NCBI RefSeq assembly: GCF_019218745.1
Contig: NZ_JAHUXA010000004.1
Location: 124,001-188,000 of the forward strand
Length of the DNA: 64,000 nt
Source: Enterobacter sp. ENT03
Lineage (GTDB): Bacteria > Pseudomonadota > Gammaproteobacteria > Enterobacterales > Enterobacteriaceae
Reading direction: 5' to 3'
This document shows positions 49,226-59,639 of the stretch, one piece after another (position 1 is the first letter of the stretch; the number at the start of each line of letters is the position of its first letter). The notes below the pieces were generated by a model, which saw only the letters and a list, made by a program, of their open reading frames with translations, was not told where the DNA came from and made no database searches. Both the position numbers and the translations under genes were made by a program.

Positions 49226-50274
49226 TATTTCCCGTTGCGACATGTGGTACCAGGCATTACTTGATCGCGCGGTAGAATTTACCGGCGTATTTTTCGTTGG
49301 CGTTAAAACAACTGGTGTGTTCTGTATTTCCGTATGCCGCGCACGAAAGCCTAAGCGAGAAAACGTCGAATTTTATAATGATTTTAAATCCGCACTGGCT
49401 GCTGGTTTCCGTCCCTGTAAAGTCTGTCGACCGACAGAAAATGCCTGTACTGCGCCTGAATTTATAGAACAGGCGTTGCAGTTGGTACGAGAAAACCCGA
49501 AAGCACGCGTCAGTGATAATGCACTGCGGCACCATCACATTAGTCCGGAACGGGTACGTCGCTGGTTTTTTGCAAAATCACGGTATGACTTTTCAGGCGT
49601 TTCAACGCATGCAACGCGTTAATGTGGCATTGCAGGAACTGAAAGCGGGCCGTTCTACAACCGATGTGGCATTCGACAATGGTTATGAGTCATTAAGTGG
49701 CTTCGGATATACCTGCAAAAAATTGACCGGGGCCGCGCCGAGCACGGGCAGACAGGTCATATTGATCTCCAGATTCACTACCCCCTTAGGCCCGATGTTT
49801 GTCTGTGCGACCGGGCAAGGCATTTGCCTGCTGGAATTTGTTGACCGACGCGCGCTTGAAACCGAATTCCGCGATCTGCAACACCTGTTCTCGGCAAATA
49901 TCATCGCAGGAGAAAATCGACATACTCGTCAGGCAGAGAAAGAAATTGGCGAGTATTTTGCGGGTCAGCGGCAAACGTTTAGTCTGGCGCTGGATACGCC
50001 AGGCAGTGAATTCCAGCGTCTCGTCTGGAAGGGGTTACAACGTGTTCCCTATGGAGAAACAACGCACTACCAGTGGCTGGCAGCAGATATTGGCAAACCC
50101 GCGGCAACTCGCGCCGTAGCCTCAGCCAATGGTGCAAATCGGGTGGCGATTGTCATTCCTTGCCACCGTATTATCGGTAAAGATAACTCAATGACCGGCT
50201 ACGGGGGCGGCATTGCTCGTAAGGCATGGTTAATAAACCATGAAGCTACGCTCAGAAAACGTAACGGCTGCTGA
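49212..50274 (+). pseudogene. ada: Ada-type methyl-DNA repair/activator gene, frameshifted
   Basis: Two overlapping frames together encode one Ada protein. The first carries the N-terminal zinc domain with Cys38, Cys42, Cys69 and Cys72 at the same numbers as E. coli Ada (G-V-F-C-I-S-V-C-R-A and F-R-P-C-K-V-C-R-P), where Cys38 takes methyl groups from phosphotriesters. It then enters the AraC-type helix-turn-helix and breaks after R-V-R-R-W-F. The second frame resumes at L-Q-N-H-G-M-T-F-Q-A and holds the rest of the HTH and the O6-methylguanine methyltransferase domain with the acceptor Cys in I-P-C-H-R-I. The break falls in a run of six T at 49566-49571; five T would restore one frame of about 353 codons. 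It may be a real mutation, a slippage-tolerant site or an assembly error. Confidence 0.85.
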
Positions 50275-50275
50275 T

Positions 50276-50758
50276 GTACCGGCGGGTATTCCGGTGGTGA
50301 TCGTAAACCGCCTCGGACACTATGCCGAAAGCCACCTGGTGCATTTTGATGATAAAAACCTCGTCGGCATCCAGTATCTGCTCACCTATGCCGAGCCGAT
50401 GATCTCGATGGTCTGTTCGCTGAATCAACATCATAAGGTTTACCTTGTTCGTCCTGTCCCTGAAATGGATGTCAATGTGTCGCGCCACCTTTCCCATGCC
50501 CTGATGATGGGTAAACAACCGCAGGACGTCTCCATCCCGGAGGCTGAATATCGTAAGAAAACAGAATTTATCTGGCAGGCGCAGGACAGAGCAGTCAATC
50601 AGTGTGGCGTTAAGGTTATCGATCCCTCCCGTTGGTTATGTACAGATGGCCGCCGTATGGGCAGTAAAAACCTGCAACCTCTCTATTTTGATGACAGTCA
50701 TTTGAGCGAGACGGGTAACCGCGTCCTGATCCCAATGTTTAAAGCTCTTTTCCATTAA
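50276..50758 (+). pseudogene. C-terminal remnant of an OafA/YrhL-type acyltransferase (SGNH domain)
   Basis: About 160 codons, in frame from just after the ada stop, encode only the end of an acyltransferase-3 protein with a fused SGNH domain. The recognisable parts are I-P-V-V-I-V-N-R near the beginning, V-Y-L-V-R-P-V-P-E-M and the C-terminal D-D-S-H-L-S-E-T-G-N-R with the Asp/His of the SGNH triad. The usual ten-helix membrane acyltransferase domain (about 350 residues) and the N-terminal SGNH block with its serine are missing. An ATG at 50240 opens the frame inside ada, but those residues are only ada sequence read out of frame. This looks like the scar of a deletion or of an insertion-deletion that placed ada here. 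Confidence 0.7.
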
Positions 50759-50934
50759 GTTCACAATGTGCCATACAATTTCTAATGCGTTTTTCATGAC
50801 TACTCTGCTTACAAAGGTACTGTGACTCGCATAATGCATAAGTTAAAATAATCAATTAACCTGATCCTGAAAAAATCTCAATCGAGATCCCCGCTACGAA
50901 TCGCTACCCTGCGCCTTCATTCACGGGGGCGCAT

Positions 50935-51552
50935 ATGCTGTTACACATTCTCTATATTATCGGGATCACTGCTGAAGCCATGACCGGTGCACTGGCGGCA
51001 GGGCGTCGCCGTATGGATACTTTTGGCGTCATTATTATCGCCACCGCGACCGCTCTTGGCGGCGGCTCCGTGCGTGATATTTTGCTGGGGCATTATCCGC
51101 TTGGCTGGGTGAAAAACCCGGAATATGTGATTATCGTTGCCACCGCGGCGGTGCTGACCACCATTGCCGCACCCGTGATGCCTCATCTTCGTCGCCTGTT
51201 TCTGGTGCTTGATGCGCTGGGCCTGGTTGTGTTTTCCATTATCGGAGCGCAGATTGCGCTCGACATGGGCGAAGGCCCGATCATCGCCACGATCGCTGCG
51301 GTCGTGACTGGTGTCTTCGGCGGTGTACTGCGGGATATGTTCTGCAAGCGTATTCCGCTGGTCTTTCAAAAAGAGCTGTACGCTGGCGTCGCCTTTGCCT
51401 CTGCGGTGCTCTATATCGCCCTGCAACATTATGTCTCCAGCCACGATGTGGTGGTCATCGCCACCCTGCTGTTTGGTTTTACCGCTCGCCTGCTGGCGCT
51501 GCGCCTGAAGCTGGGCTTACCCGTCTTTCATTACACGCATAACATGCATTAA
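50935..51552 (+). CDS. yicG: YicG, UPF0126 / TRIC-like membrane protein
   Basis: 205 residues, as in E. coli YicG. It has two repeats of three membrane helices, each with the family motif G-G-G-x-x-R-D near residues 42 and 126 (G-G-G-S-V-R-D and F-G-G-V-L-R-D), giving a seven-helix inner-membrane protein. Some homologues import glycine (shown for a Shewanella member) and the fold is related to TRIC cation channels; the E. coli role is not firmly known. It is 176 bases after the acyltransferase scar and ends nine bases from the converging ligB gene. Confidence 0.94.
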   Translation: MLLHILYIIGITAEAMTGALAAGRRRMDTFGVIIIATATALGGGSVRDILLGHYPLGWVKNPEYVIIVATAAVLTTIAAPVMPHLRRLFLVLDALGLVVFSIIGAQIALDMGEGPIIATIAAVVTGVFGGVLRDMFCKRIPLVFQKELYAGVAFASAVLYIALQHYVSSHDVVVIATLLFGFTARLLALRLKLGLPVFHYTHNMH

Positions 51553-51561
51553 TACGTAGCG

Positions 51562-53253
<1,692 letters not shown>

Positions 53254-53303
53254 TTACTGTGTTCGCACCGGTATACCCCGATGTCTGATGCAAGACGAGC
53301 AGC

Positions 53304-53328
53304 AAAAAGCCGCCTTACGAGGCGGCTT
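53304..53328 (-). terminator. Terminator-like hairpin upstream of ligB
   Basis: On the minus strand AAGCCGCCT pairs perfectly with AGGCGGCTT (53307-53328) around a CGTA loop and is followed by T5 (A at 53304-53308 on the plus strand). It lies 63 bases before the ligB start, in the ligB leader direction. It could attenuate ligB or end a leftward transcript from the gmk side. Confidence 0.65.
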
Positions 53329-53442
53329 CAGGGAATTGTGCATGCTTGCTGCAAACGACAGATAAATCAGGGAAACGCCTCGCAAAACGTAAGAATCTCG
53401 CGCAAAAGTGTGACAAAGGCTACGTCACGTTGCGGCGACGTG

Positions 53443-53448
53443 TATAAT
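53443..53448 (+). promoter_or_regulatory. -10 box of a probable gmk promoter
   Basis: A perfect TATAAT lies 51 bases before the gmk start. A TTGCGG at 53430 is too close to be its partner, and no good -35 is found at 16-18 bases. Confidence 0.5.
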
Positions 53449-53462
53449 AGGCACGTATGTAG

Positions 53463-54122
<660 letters not shown>

Positions 54123-54176
54123 ACGTACTTTCAGTATCATGCCCAGTCATTTCTTCACCTGTGGAGCACTTAAAGT

Positions 54177-54452
54177 ATGGCACGCGTAACTGTTCAGGAC
54201 GCTGTAGAGAAAATTGGTAACCGTTTTGACCTGGTACTGGTCGCCGCGCGTCGCGCTCGTCAGATGCAGGTTGGTGGTAAAGATCCGCTGGTTGCGGAAG
54301 AGAACGATAAAACTACCGTGATCGCGTTGCGCGAAATCGAAGAAGGTCTGATCAACAACCAGATCCTCGACGTACGTGAGCGCCAGGAGCAGCAAGAGCA
54401 GGAAGCCGCTGAAATTCAGGCCGTCACCGCGATTGCTGAAGGTCGTCGTTAA
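54177..54452 (+). CDS. rpoZ: RNA polymerase omega subunit
   Basis: 91 residues, as in E. coli. Omega binds the beta' subunit, helps assembly and forms part of one ppGpp site. The start [20 protein letters not shown] and the following R-R-A-R-Q are conserved, the M-A-R-V residues being those that contact ppGpp in E. coli. The glutamate/glutamine-rich tail is present. It lies 54 bases after gmk and 18 before spoT. Confidence 0.98.
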   Translation: MARVTVQDAVEKIGNRFDLVLVAARRARQMQVGGKDPLVAEENDKTTVIALREIEEGLINNQILDVRERQEQQEQEAAEIQAVTAIAEGRR

Positions 54453-54470
54453 TAATACTGCAGGTCACCC

Positions 54471-56582
54471 TTGTATCTGTTTGAAAGCCTGAATCAGCTG
54501 ATTCAAACCTATCTGCCGGAAGAGCAGATAAAGCGTCTCCAGCAGGCGTATCTCGTTGCACGTGACGCTCACGAGGGCCAGACACGTTCAAGCGGTGAAC
54601 CCTACATCACGCACCCGGTGGCGGTAGCCTGTATTCTGGCCGAGATGAAACTCGACTATGAAACACTGATGGCCGCGCTGCTGCATGATGTGATTGAAGA
54701 TACCCCCGCCACCTACCAGGACATGGAACAGCTGTTTGGCAAAAGCGTTGCCGAGCTGGTGGAAGGGGTGTCCAAGCTTGATAAGCTTAAGTTCCGCGAC
54801 AAGAAAGAGGCGCAAGCCGAAAACTTCCGCAAGATGATTATGGCGATGGTGCAGGACATTCGCGTCATCCTCATCAAACTGGCTGACCGCACCCACAATA
54901 TGCGCACGCTGGGCTCACTTCGCCCGGACAAGCGTCGCCGCATCGCCCGTGAAACTCTCGAAATATACAGCCCGCTGGCACACCGTTTAGGTATCCATCA
55001 CATCAAAACCGAGCTTGAAGAGCTGGGCTTTGAAGCGTTGCACCCAAACCGCTATCGGGTGATTAAAGAGGTAGTCAAATCCGCACGCGGTAACCGTAAA
55101 GAGATGATCCAGAAAATCCTCTCTGAAATCGAGGGCCGTTTGCAGGAAGCCGGTATTCCCTGTCGCGTAAGCGGACGCGAGAAGCATCTCTACTCCATTT
55201 ACTGCAAAATGGTCATGAAAGAGCAGCGTTTCCACTCGATCATGGATATTTACGCCTTCCGCGTTATCGTTCACGATCTGGATACCTGCTACCGCGTGCT
55301 CGGTCAGATGCACAGCCTCTATAAGCCGCGCCCGGGGCGCATGAAAGACTATATCGCCATTCCCAAAGCGAACGGCTATCAGTCTTTGCACACCTCGATG
55401 ATTGGCCCGCACGGTGTCCCGGTTGAGGTGCAGATCCGCACCGAAGACATGGACATGATGGCGGAAATGGGGGTTGCGGCGCACTGGGCTTATAAAGAGC
55501 ACGGTGAAAGCAGCACCACGGCGCAAATCCGCGCGCAGCGCTGGATGCAGAGCCTGCTGGAATTACAGCAGAGCGCCGGCAGTTCGTTTGAATTTATCGA
55601 GAGCGTGAAATCTGATCTCTTCCCGGATGAGATTTATGTTTTCACACCGGAAGGGCGCATTGTTGAGCTGCCTGCCGGTGCTACCCCGGTCGATTTCGCC
55701 TATGCCGTGCATACGGACATCGGCCACGCCTGCGTGGGTGCGCGCGTGGACAGACAGCCCTATCCGCTGTCGCAGCCCCTCGCCAGCGGCCAGACGGTTG
55801 AGATCATCACCGCACCTGGCGCCCGCCCGAACGCCGCATGGCTCAACTTTGTCGTCAGCTCCAAAGCCCGCGCCAAAATTCGCCAGATGCTGAAAAACCT
55901 CAAGCGCGATGACTCCGTAAGCCTGGGTCGTCGTCTGCTTAACCATGCGCTTGGCGGCAGCCGTAAACTGGCGGAAATCCCGCCAGAAAACATCCAGCAT
56001 GAGCTGGAGCGTATGAAGCTGGCGTCCCTTGACGACTTGCTGGCGGAAATCGGTCTTGGCAATGCCATGAGCGTCGTGGTCGCGAAAAACCTGCAACAAA
56101 GCGAAACAGCGGCACCGGTGCAGGCGGGTCAGGGTCATGGACATCTGCCGATCAAAGGCGCAGACGGGGTGCTTATCACCTTCGCGAAATGCTGCCGTCC
56201 TCTGCCTGGCGACCCGATTATCGCCCACGTCAGTCCTGGTAAAGGGCTGGTGATCCACCATGAATCCTGCCGTAACATCCGTGGTTATCAGAAAGAGCCA
56301 GAGAAATTTATGGCAGTGGAGTGGGATAAAGACACGGCGCAGGAATTCATCACCGAAATCAAGGTGGACATGTTTAACCACCAGGGCGCGCTCGCGAATC
56401 TGACGGCGGCAATCAACACGGCCTCTTCCAATATTCAAAGTCTGAATACCGAAGAAAAAGATGGTCGCGTGTACAGCGCGTTTATCCGCCTGACCGCGCA
56501 GGATCGTGTTCATCTGGCAAACATCATGCGTAAAATCCGCGTATTGCCGGACGTGATTAAAGTCACCCGTAACCGAAACTAG
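54471..56582 (+). CDS. spoT: Bifunctional (p)ppGpp synthetase II / hydrolase SpoT
   Basis: 703 residues with a TTG start, the same codon that I recall for E. coli. The N-terminal hydrolase has the metal-binding His72-Asp73 in L-L-H-D-V-I-E-D and the earlier H-P-V near residue 48. The synthetase domain follows (D-I-Y-A-F-R-V-I-V near 258, G-Y-Q-S-L-H-T near 304), then TGS (I-Y-V-F-T-P-E-G-R near 390), helical and zinc-finger-like regions with paired Cys (F-A-K-C-C-R-P), and a C-terminal ACT domain. SpoT mainly degrades ppGpp and responds to carbon, iron and fatty-acid starvation. It is followed by a palindromic repeat before trmH. Confidence 0.98.
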   Translation: MYLFESLNQLIQTYLPEEQIKRLQQAYLVARDAHEGQTRSSGEPYITHPVAVACILAEMKLDYETLMAALLHDVIEDTPATYQDMEQLFGKSVAELVEGVSKLDKLKFRDKKEAQAENFRKMIMAMVQDIRVILIKLADRTHNMRTLGSLRPDKRRRIARETLEIYSPLAHRLGIHHIKTELEELGFEALHPNRYRVIKEVVKSARGNRKEMIQKILSEIEGRLQEAGIPCRVSGREKHLYSIYCKMVMKEQRFHSIMDIYAFRVIVHDLDTCYRVLGQMHSLYKPRPGRMKDYIAIPKANGYQSLHTSMIGPHGVPVEVQIRTEDMDMMAEMGVAAHWAYKEHGESSTTAQIRAQRWMQSLLELQQSAGSSFEFIESVKSDLFPDEIYVFTPEGRIVELPAGATPVDFAYAVHTDIGHACVGARVDRQPYPLSQPLASGQTVEIITAPGARPNAAWLNFVVSSKARAKIRQMLKNLKRDDSVSLGRRLLNHALGGSRKLAEIPPENIQHELERMKLASLDDLLAEIGLGNAMSVVVAKNLQQSETAAPVQAGQGHGHLPIKGADGVLITFAKCCRPLPGDPIIAHVSPGKGLVIHHESCRNIRGYQKEPEKFMAVEWDKDTAQEFITEIKVDMFNHQGALANLTAAINTASSNIQSLNTEEKDGRVYSAFIRLTAQDRVHLANIMRKIRVLPDVIKVTRNRN

Positions 56583-56597
56583 CTCTAGCCACAAAAT

Positions 56598-56700
56598 CAT
56601 TCGAATTGCATCAAGGCGGCAAGCGAATGAAGCCCCAGGAACGTACTGAAGTACATGACTGGGGGGAGTGAGTGCCGCCAACGCAGAGGCAATTTGAAGG
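56598..56700. repeat. Palindromic intergenic element between spoT and trmH
   Basis: A roughly 103-base imperfect palindrome. The outer arms are ATTCGAATTGCAT at 56599 and its near-complement GAGGCAATTTGAA ending at 56698. Within these GGCGGCA (56616-56622) pairs with TGCCGCC (56673-56679), and the centre has CCCCAG (56653) facing CTGGGG (56659-56664 region onward). I recognise this sequence type from spacers in Klebsiella, Serratia and Enterobacter but know no agreed name. It carries the AAGGA that serves as the trmH ribosome site at its right end. Confidence 0.7.
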
Positions 56701-56711
56701 ATGAAGTGTTT

Positions 56712-57401
56712 ATGAATGCACAGCGTTATGCGCGAATCTGTGAAATGCTCGCCAGGCGTCAGCCGGATCTGACGGTCTGCATGGAGCAGGTCCATAAGCC
56801 TCATAACGTCTCTGCTATTATCCGCACCGCAGACGCCGTTGGCGTGCATGAAGTGCACGCCGTCTGGCCGGGTAGCCGTATCCGCACCATGGCCTCTTCT
56901 GCGGCGGGTAGCAACAGCTGGGTGCAGGTTAAAACCCATAGCACCATCAGCGACGCCGTTTCCCATCTTAAAGGCCAGGGCATGCAGGTTCTGGCGGCAC
57001 ATCTGTCTGATAAAGCCGTCGATTTTCGCGAGATCGATTACACCCGCCCGACCTGTATTATGATGGGTCAGGAGAAAACCGGCATCACGCAGGAAGCGCT
57101 GGATCTGGCGGATCAGGACATCATCATCCCCATGATCGGCATGGTGCAGTCGCTTAACGTCTCCGTCGCCTCTGCCCTCATTCTGTATGAAGCCCAGCGT
57201 CAGCGGCAGAACGCCGGTCTGTATGCGCGGCACAACAGCATGCTGCCGGAAGATGATCAACAGCGTTTGCTGTTTGAAGGCGGCTATCCGGTGCTGGCTC
57301 GCGTGGCAAAACGCAAAGGTCTGCCGTATCCCCACGTCAACACGCAGGGCGAAATCGAAGCCGATGACGCGTGGTGGGCCACTATGCAGTCAGCGAAATA
57401 A
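56712..57401 (+). CDS. trmH: tRNA (guanosine-2'-O)-methyltransferase TrmH
   Basis: 229 residues from 56712, as in E. coli TrmH (SpoU). It methylates the 2'-O of G18 in the D-loop of tRNAs. SPOUT motifs are conserved: N-V-S-A-I-I-R-T-A-D near residue 32 with the catalytic Arg, G-Q-E-K-T-G-I near 119 and S-L-N-V-S-V-A-S-A near 150. An in-frame ATG at 56655 lies inside the palindromic element and has no family support. AAGGA at 56697-56701 comes from the repeat end. recG follows after two bases. Confidence 0.97.
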   Translation: MNAQRYARICEMLARRQPDLTVCMEQVHKPHNVSAIIRTADAVGVHEVHAVWPGSRIRTMASSAAGSNSWVQVKTHSTISDAVSHLKGQGMQVLAAHLSDKAVDFREIDYTRPTCIMMGQEKTGITQEALDLADQDIIIPMIGMVQSLNVSVASALILYEAQRQRQNAGLYARHNSMLPEDDQQRLLFEGGYPVLARVAKRKGLPYPHVNTQGEIEADDAWWATMQSAK

Positions 57402-57403
57402 TC

Positions 57404-59485
57404 ATGAAAGGCCGCCTGCTTGACGCCATTCCGCTAAGCTCGCTGACCGGCGTGGGCGCAGCGCAGAGCAGCAAGCTCGCCAAAATCGGCCTCGTCAACG
57501 TGCAGGATCTGCTCCTGCATCTGCCTTTACGCTACGAAGATCGTACCCAGCTTTATACCATCGCCGATCTGCTGCCGGGCATTTATGCCACGGTGGAAGG
57601 CGAAGTGCTGAACTGTAACGTCACCTTTGGCGGGCGTCGTATGATGACCTGTCAGATCAGCGACGGCAGCGGCATTCTCACCCTGCGCTTCTTTAACTTC
57701 AGCGCGGCGATGAAAAACAGTCTGGCGACGGGAAAACGCGTGCTGGCTTACGGTGAAGCGAAGCGCGGTAAATATGGCGCGGAGATGATCCACCCGGAAT
57801 ACCGTGTGCAGGGCGACCTCAGTAGCCCGGCGCTGGCAGACACCCTGACCCCCGTTTATCCAACAACCGAAGGCATTAAACAGGCGACGCTGCGCAAGCT
57901 GACAGATCAGGCGCTTGAGTTGCTGGATACCTGCGCCATCACAGAACTGCTGCCCGCTGAATTAGCCCAGGGCATGATGAGCCTGCCGGAAGCGCTGCGC
58001 ACACTGCATCGCCCGCCGCCGACCTTACAGCTTGCCGATCTGGAAAGCGGTCAGCATCCCGCCCAGCGCCGTCTGATCCTCGAAGAGCTGCTGGCACATA
58101 ATCTCAGTATGCTGGCCTTACGCGCAGGCGCGCAGCGTTTCCACGCCCAGCAGCTTGCCGCGCAGGATCAGCTGAAAAATCAACTTCTCGCGGCGCTGCC
58201 GTTTAAGCCGACCGGCGCGCAGGCGCGGGTGGTGGCCGAAATCGAACATGACATGGCGCTCGACATCCCGATGATGCGTCTGGTGCAGGGCGACGTTGGC
58301 TCCGGTAAAACACTGGTGGCGGCCCTTGCCGCACTGCGTGCCATCGCCAATGGTAAACAGGTGGCGATGATGGCCCCCACCGAACTGCTCGCTGAACAGC
58401 ACGCCAGTAACTTCCGCGCCTGGTTTGAACCGCTGGGTATTGAAGTCGGCTGGCTGGCGGGTAAGCAGAAAGGCAAAGCGCGCGTGGCGCAACAGGATGC
58501 CATTGCCAGCGGTCAGGTACAGATGATTGTCGGCACCCACGCCATTTTCCAGGAGCAGGTGCAGTTTAATGGCCTGGCGCTGGTGATCATCGACGAACAG
58601 CATCGCTTTGGCGTTCATCAGAGGCTGGCGCTGTGGGAAAAAGGCCAGCAACAGGGCTTTCATCCCCATCAGTTGATCATGACCGCAACCCCTATCCCGC
58701 GTACGCTGGCGATGACGGCGTATGCCGATCTCGATACCTCTGTGATCGATGAAATGCCGCCGGGCCGTACGCCAGTTACTACAGTCGCCATTCCCGACAC
58801 GCGCCGCAGCGATATTATCGATCGCGTGCGCCAGGCGTGCATCAGCGAAGGCCGCCAGGCTTACTGGGTCTGTACGCTGATCGAAGAATCCGATTTGCTG
58901 GAAGCCCAGGCGGCGGAAGCCACCTGGGAAGAGCTCAAGCTGGCGCTGCCGGAACTCAACGTCGGTCTGGTGCATGGCCGCATGAAGCCCGCCGAGAAAC
59001 AGGCGGTGATGCAGGCGTTTAAGCTGGGCGAGCTGCATCTGCTGATCGCCACCACCGTCATCGAGGTCGGCGTAGACGTGCCGAATGCCAGCCTGATGAT
59101 CATCGAAAACCCGGAACGTTTAGGCCTTGCGCAACTCCACCAGCTGCGGGGCCGCGTCGGTCGTGGCGCTGTGGCATCCCACTGCGTGCTGCTGTACAAA
59201 TCTCCGCTGTCGAAAACCGCTCAGAAACGCTTGCAGGTGCTGCGCGACAGCAACGACGGCTTTGTGATTGCGCAAAAAGATCTCGAAATTCGCGGCCCTG
59301 GCGAACTGCTTGGCACCCGTCAGACCGGTAACGCCGAATTTAAAGTCGCCGATCTGCTGCGCGACCAGGCGATGATCCCCGATGTGCAGCGTCTCGCCCG
59401 GCACATTCATGAACGTTACCCGGAGCAGGCGCTGGCGCTGATCGAACGCTGGATGCCGGAAACCGAACGCTATTCCAACGCCTGA
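57404..59485 (+). CDS. recG: ATP-dependent DNA helicase RecG
   Basis: 693 residues from 57404, as in E. coli. RecG reverses stalled forks and branch-migrates Holliday and D-loop structures. The N-terminal wedge domain is an OB fold (about residues 60-150). Walker A is G-D-V-G-S-G-K-T near residue 295, Walker B is I-I-D-E-Q-H-R-F-G near 398, motif III is T-A-T-P-I-P-R-T, and the C-terminal TRG motif region (Q-L-R-G-R-V-G-R-G onward) is complete. It is the last gene of the gmk operon. Confidence 0.98.
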   Translation: MKGRLLDAIPLSSLTGVGAAQSSKLAKIGLVNVQDLLLHLPLRYEDRTQLYTIADLLPGIYATVEGEVLNCNVTFGGRRMMTCQISDGSGILTLRFFNFSAAMKNSLATGKRVLAYGEAKRGKYGAEMIHPEYRVQGDLSSPALADTLTPVYPTTEGIKQATLRKLTDQALELLDTCAITELLPAELAQGMMSLPEALRTLHRPPPTLQLADLESGQHPAQRRLILEELLAHNLSMLALRAGAQRFHAQQLAAQDQLKNQLLAALPFKPTGAQARVVAEIEHDMALDIPMMRLVQGDVGSGKTLVAALAALRAIANGKQVAMMAPTELLAEQHASNFRAWFEPLGIEVGWLAGKQKGKARVAQQDAIASGQVQMIVGTHAIFQEQVQFNGLALVIIDEQHRFGVHQRLALWEKGQQQGFHPHQLIMTATPIPRTLAMTAYADLDTSVIDEMPPGRTPVTTVAIPDTRRSDIIDRVRQACISEGRQAYWVCTLIEESDLLEAQAAEATWEELKLALPELNVGLVHGRMKPAEKQAVMQAFKLGELHLLIATTVIEVGVDVPNASLMIIENPERLGLAQLHQLRGRVGRGAVASHCVLLYKSPLSKTAQKRLQVLRDSNDGFVIAQKDLEIRGPGELLGTRQTGNAEFKVADLLRDQAMIPDVQRLARHIHERYPEQALALIERWMPETERYSNA

Positions 59486-59571
59486 CGCAAATTTTTAGTC
59501 ATTCCCGCTGACCTGCGCATATCGCTATATCCCGCCCGCTTTTTATCCCTTTTAATTATGAGTTTTTTTGT

Positions 59572-59587
59572 TGGCAAACGTTTGCTT
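59572..59587. promoter_or_regulatory. PurR operator upstream of xanP
   Basis: TGGCAAACGTTTGCTT matches the PurR consensus ANGCAANCGNTTNCNT at every defined base except the first. The central GCAAACGTTTGC (59574-59585) is a perfect palindrome. It lies 52 bases before the xanP start. Confidence 0.85.
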
Positions 59588-59639
59588 TTACCAGGCAGTC
59601 CGATAAAATCCCCGCTTTTCCATCATGGGATCGCCAGAG

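Noticed and set aside
49566-49572. Programmed -1 ribosomal frameshift in ada
   Set aside because: The downstream half is in the +1 frame, so a -1 slip on the T-run would not connect the two parts.
50240-50275. ATG at 50240 as the start of a separate 172-residue gene
   Set aside because: The first 12 codons are ada sequence read in another frame; the homology to SGNH acyltransferases begins only after the ada stop.
55563-57335. 590-codon minus-strand open frame across spoT and trmH
   Set aside because: It crosses two certain genes and the palindromic element, and its translation is histidine- and arginine-rich noise.
58118-59038. 306-codon minus-strand open frame opposite recG
   Set aside because: Antisense shadow of the RecG motor domain; no recognisable motif.
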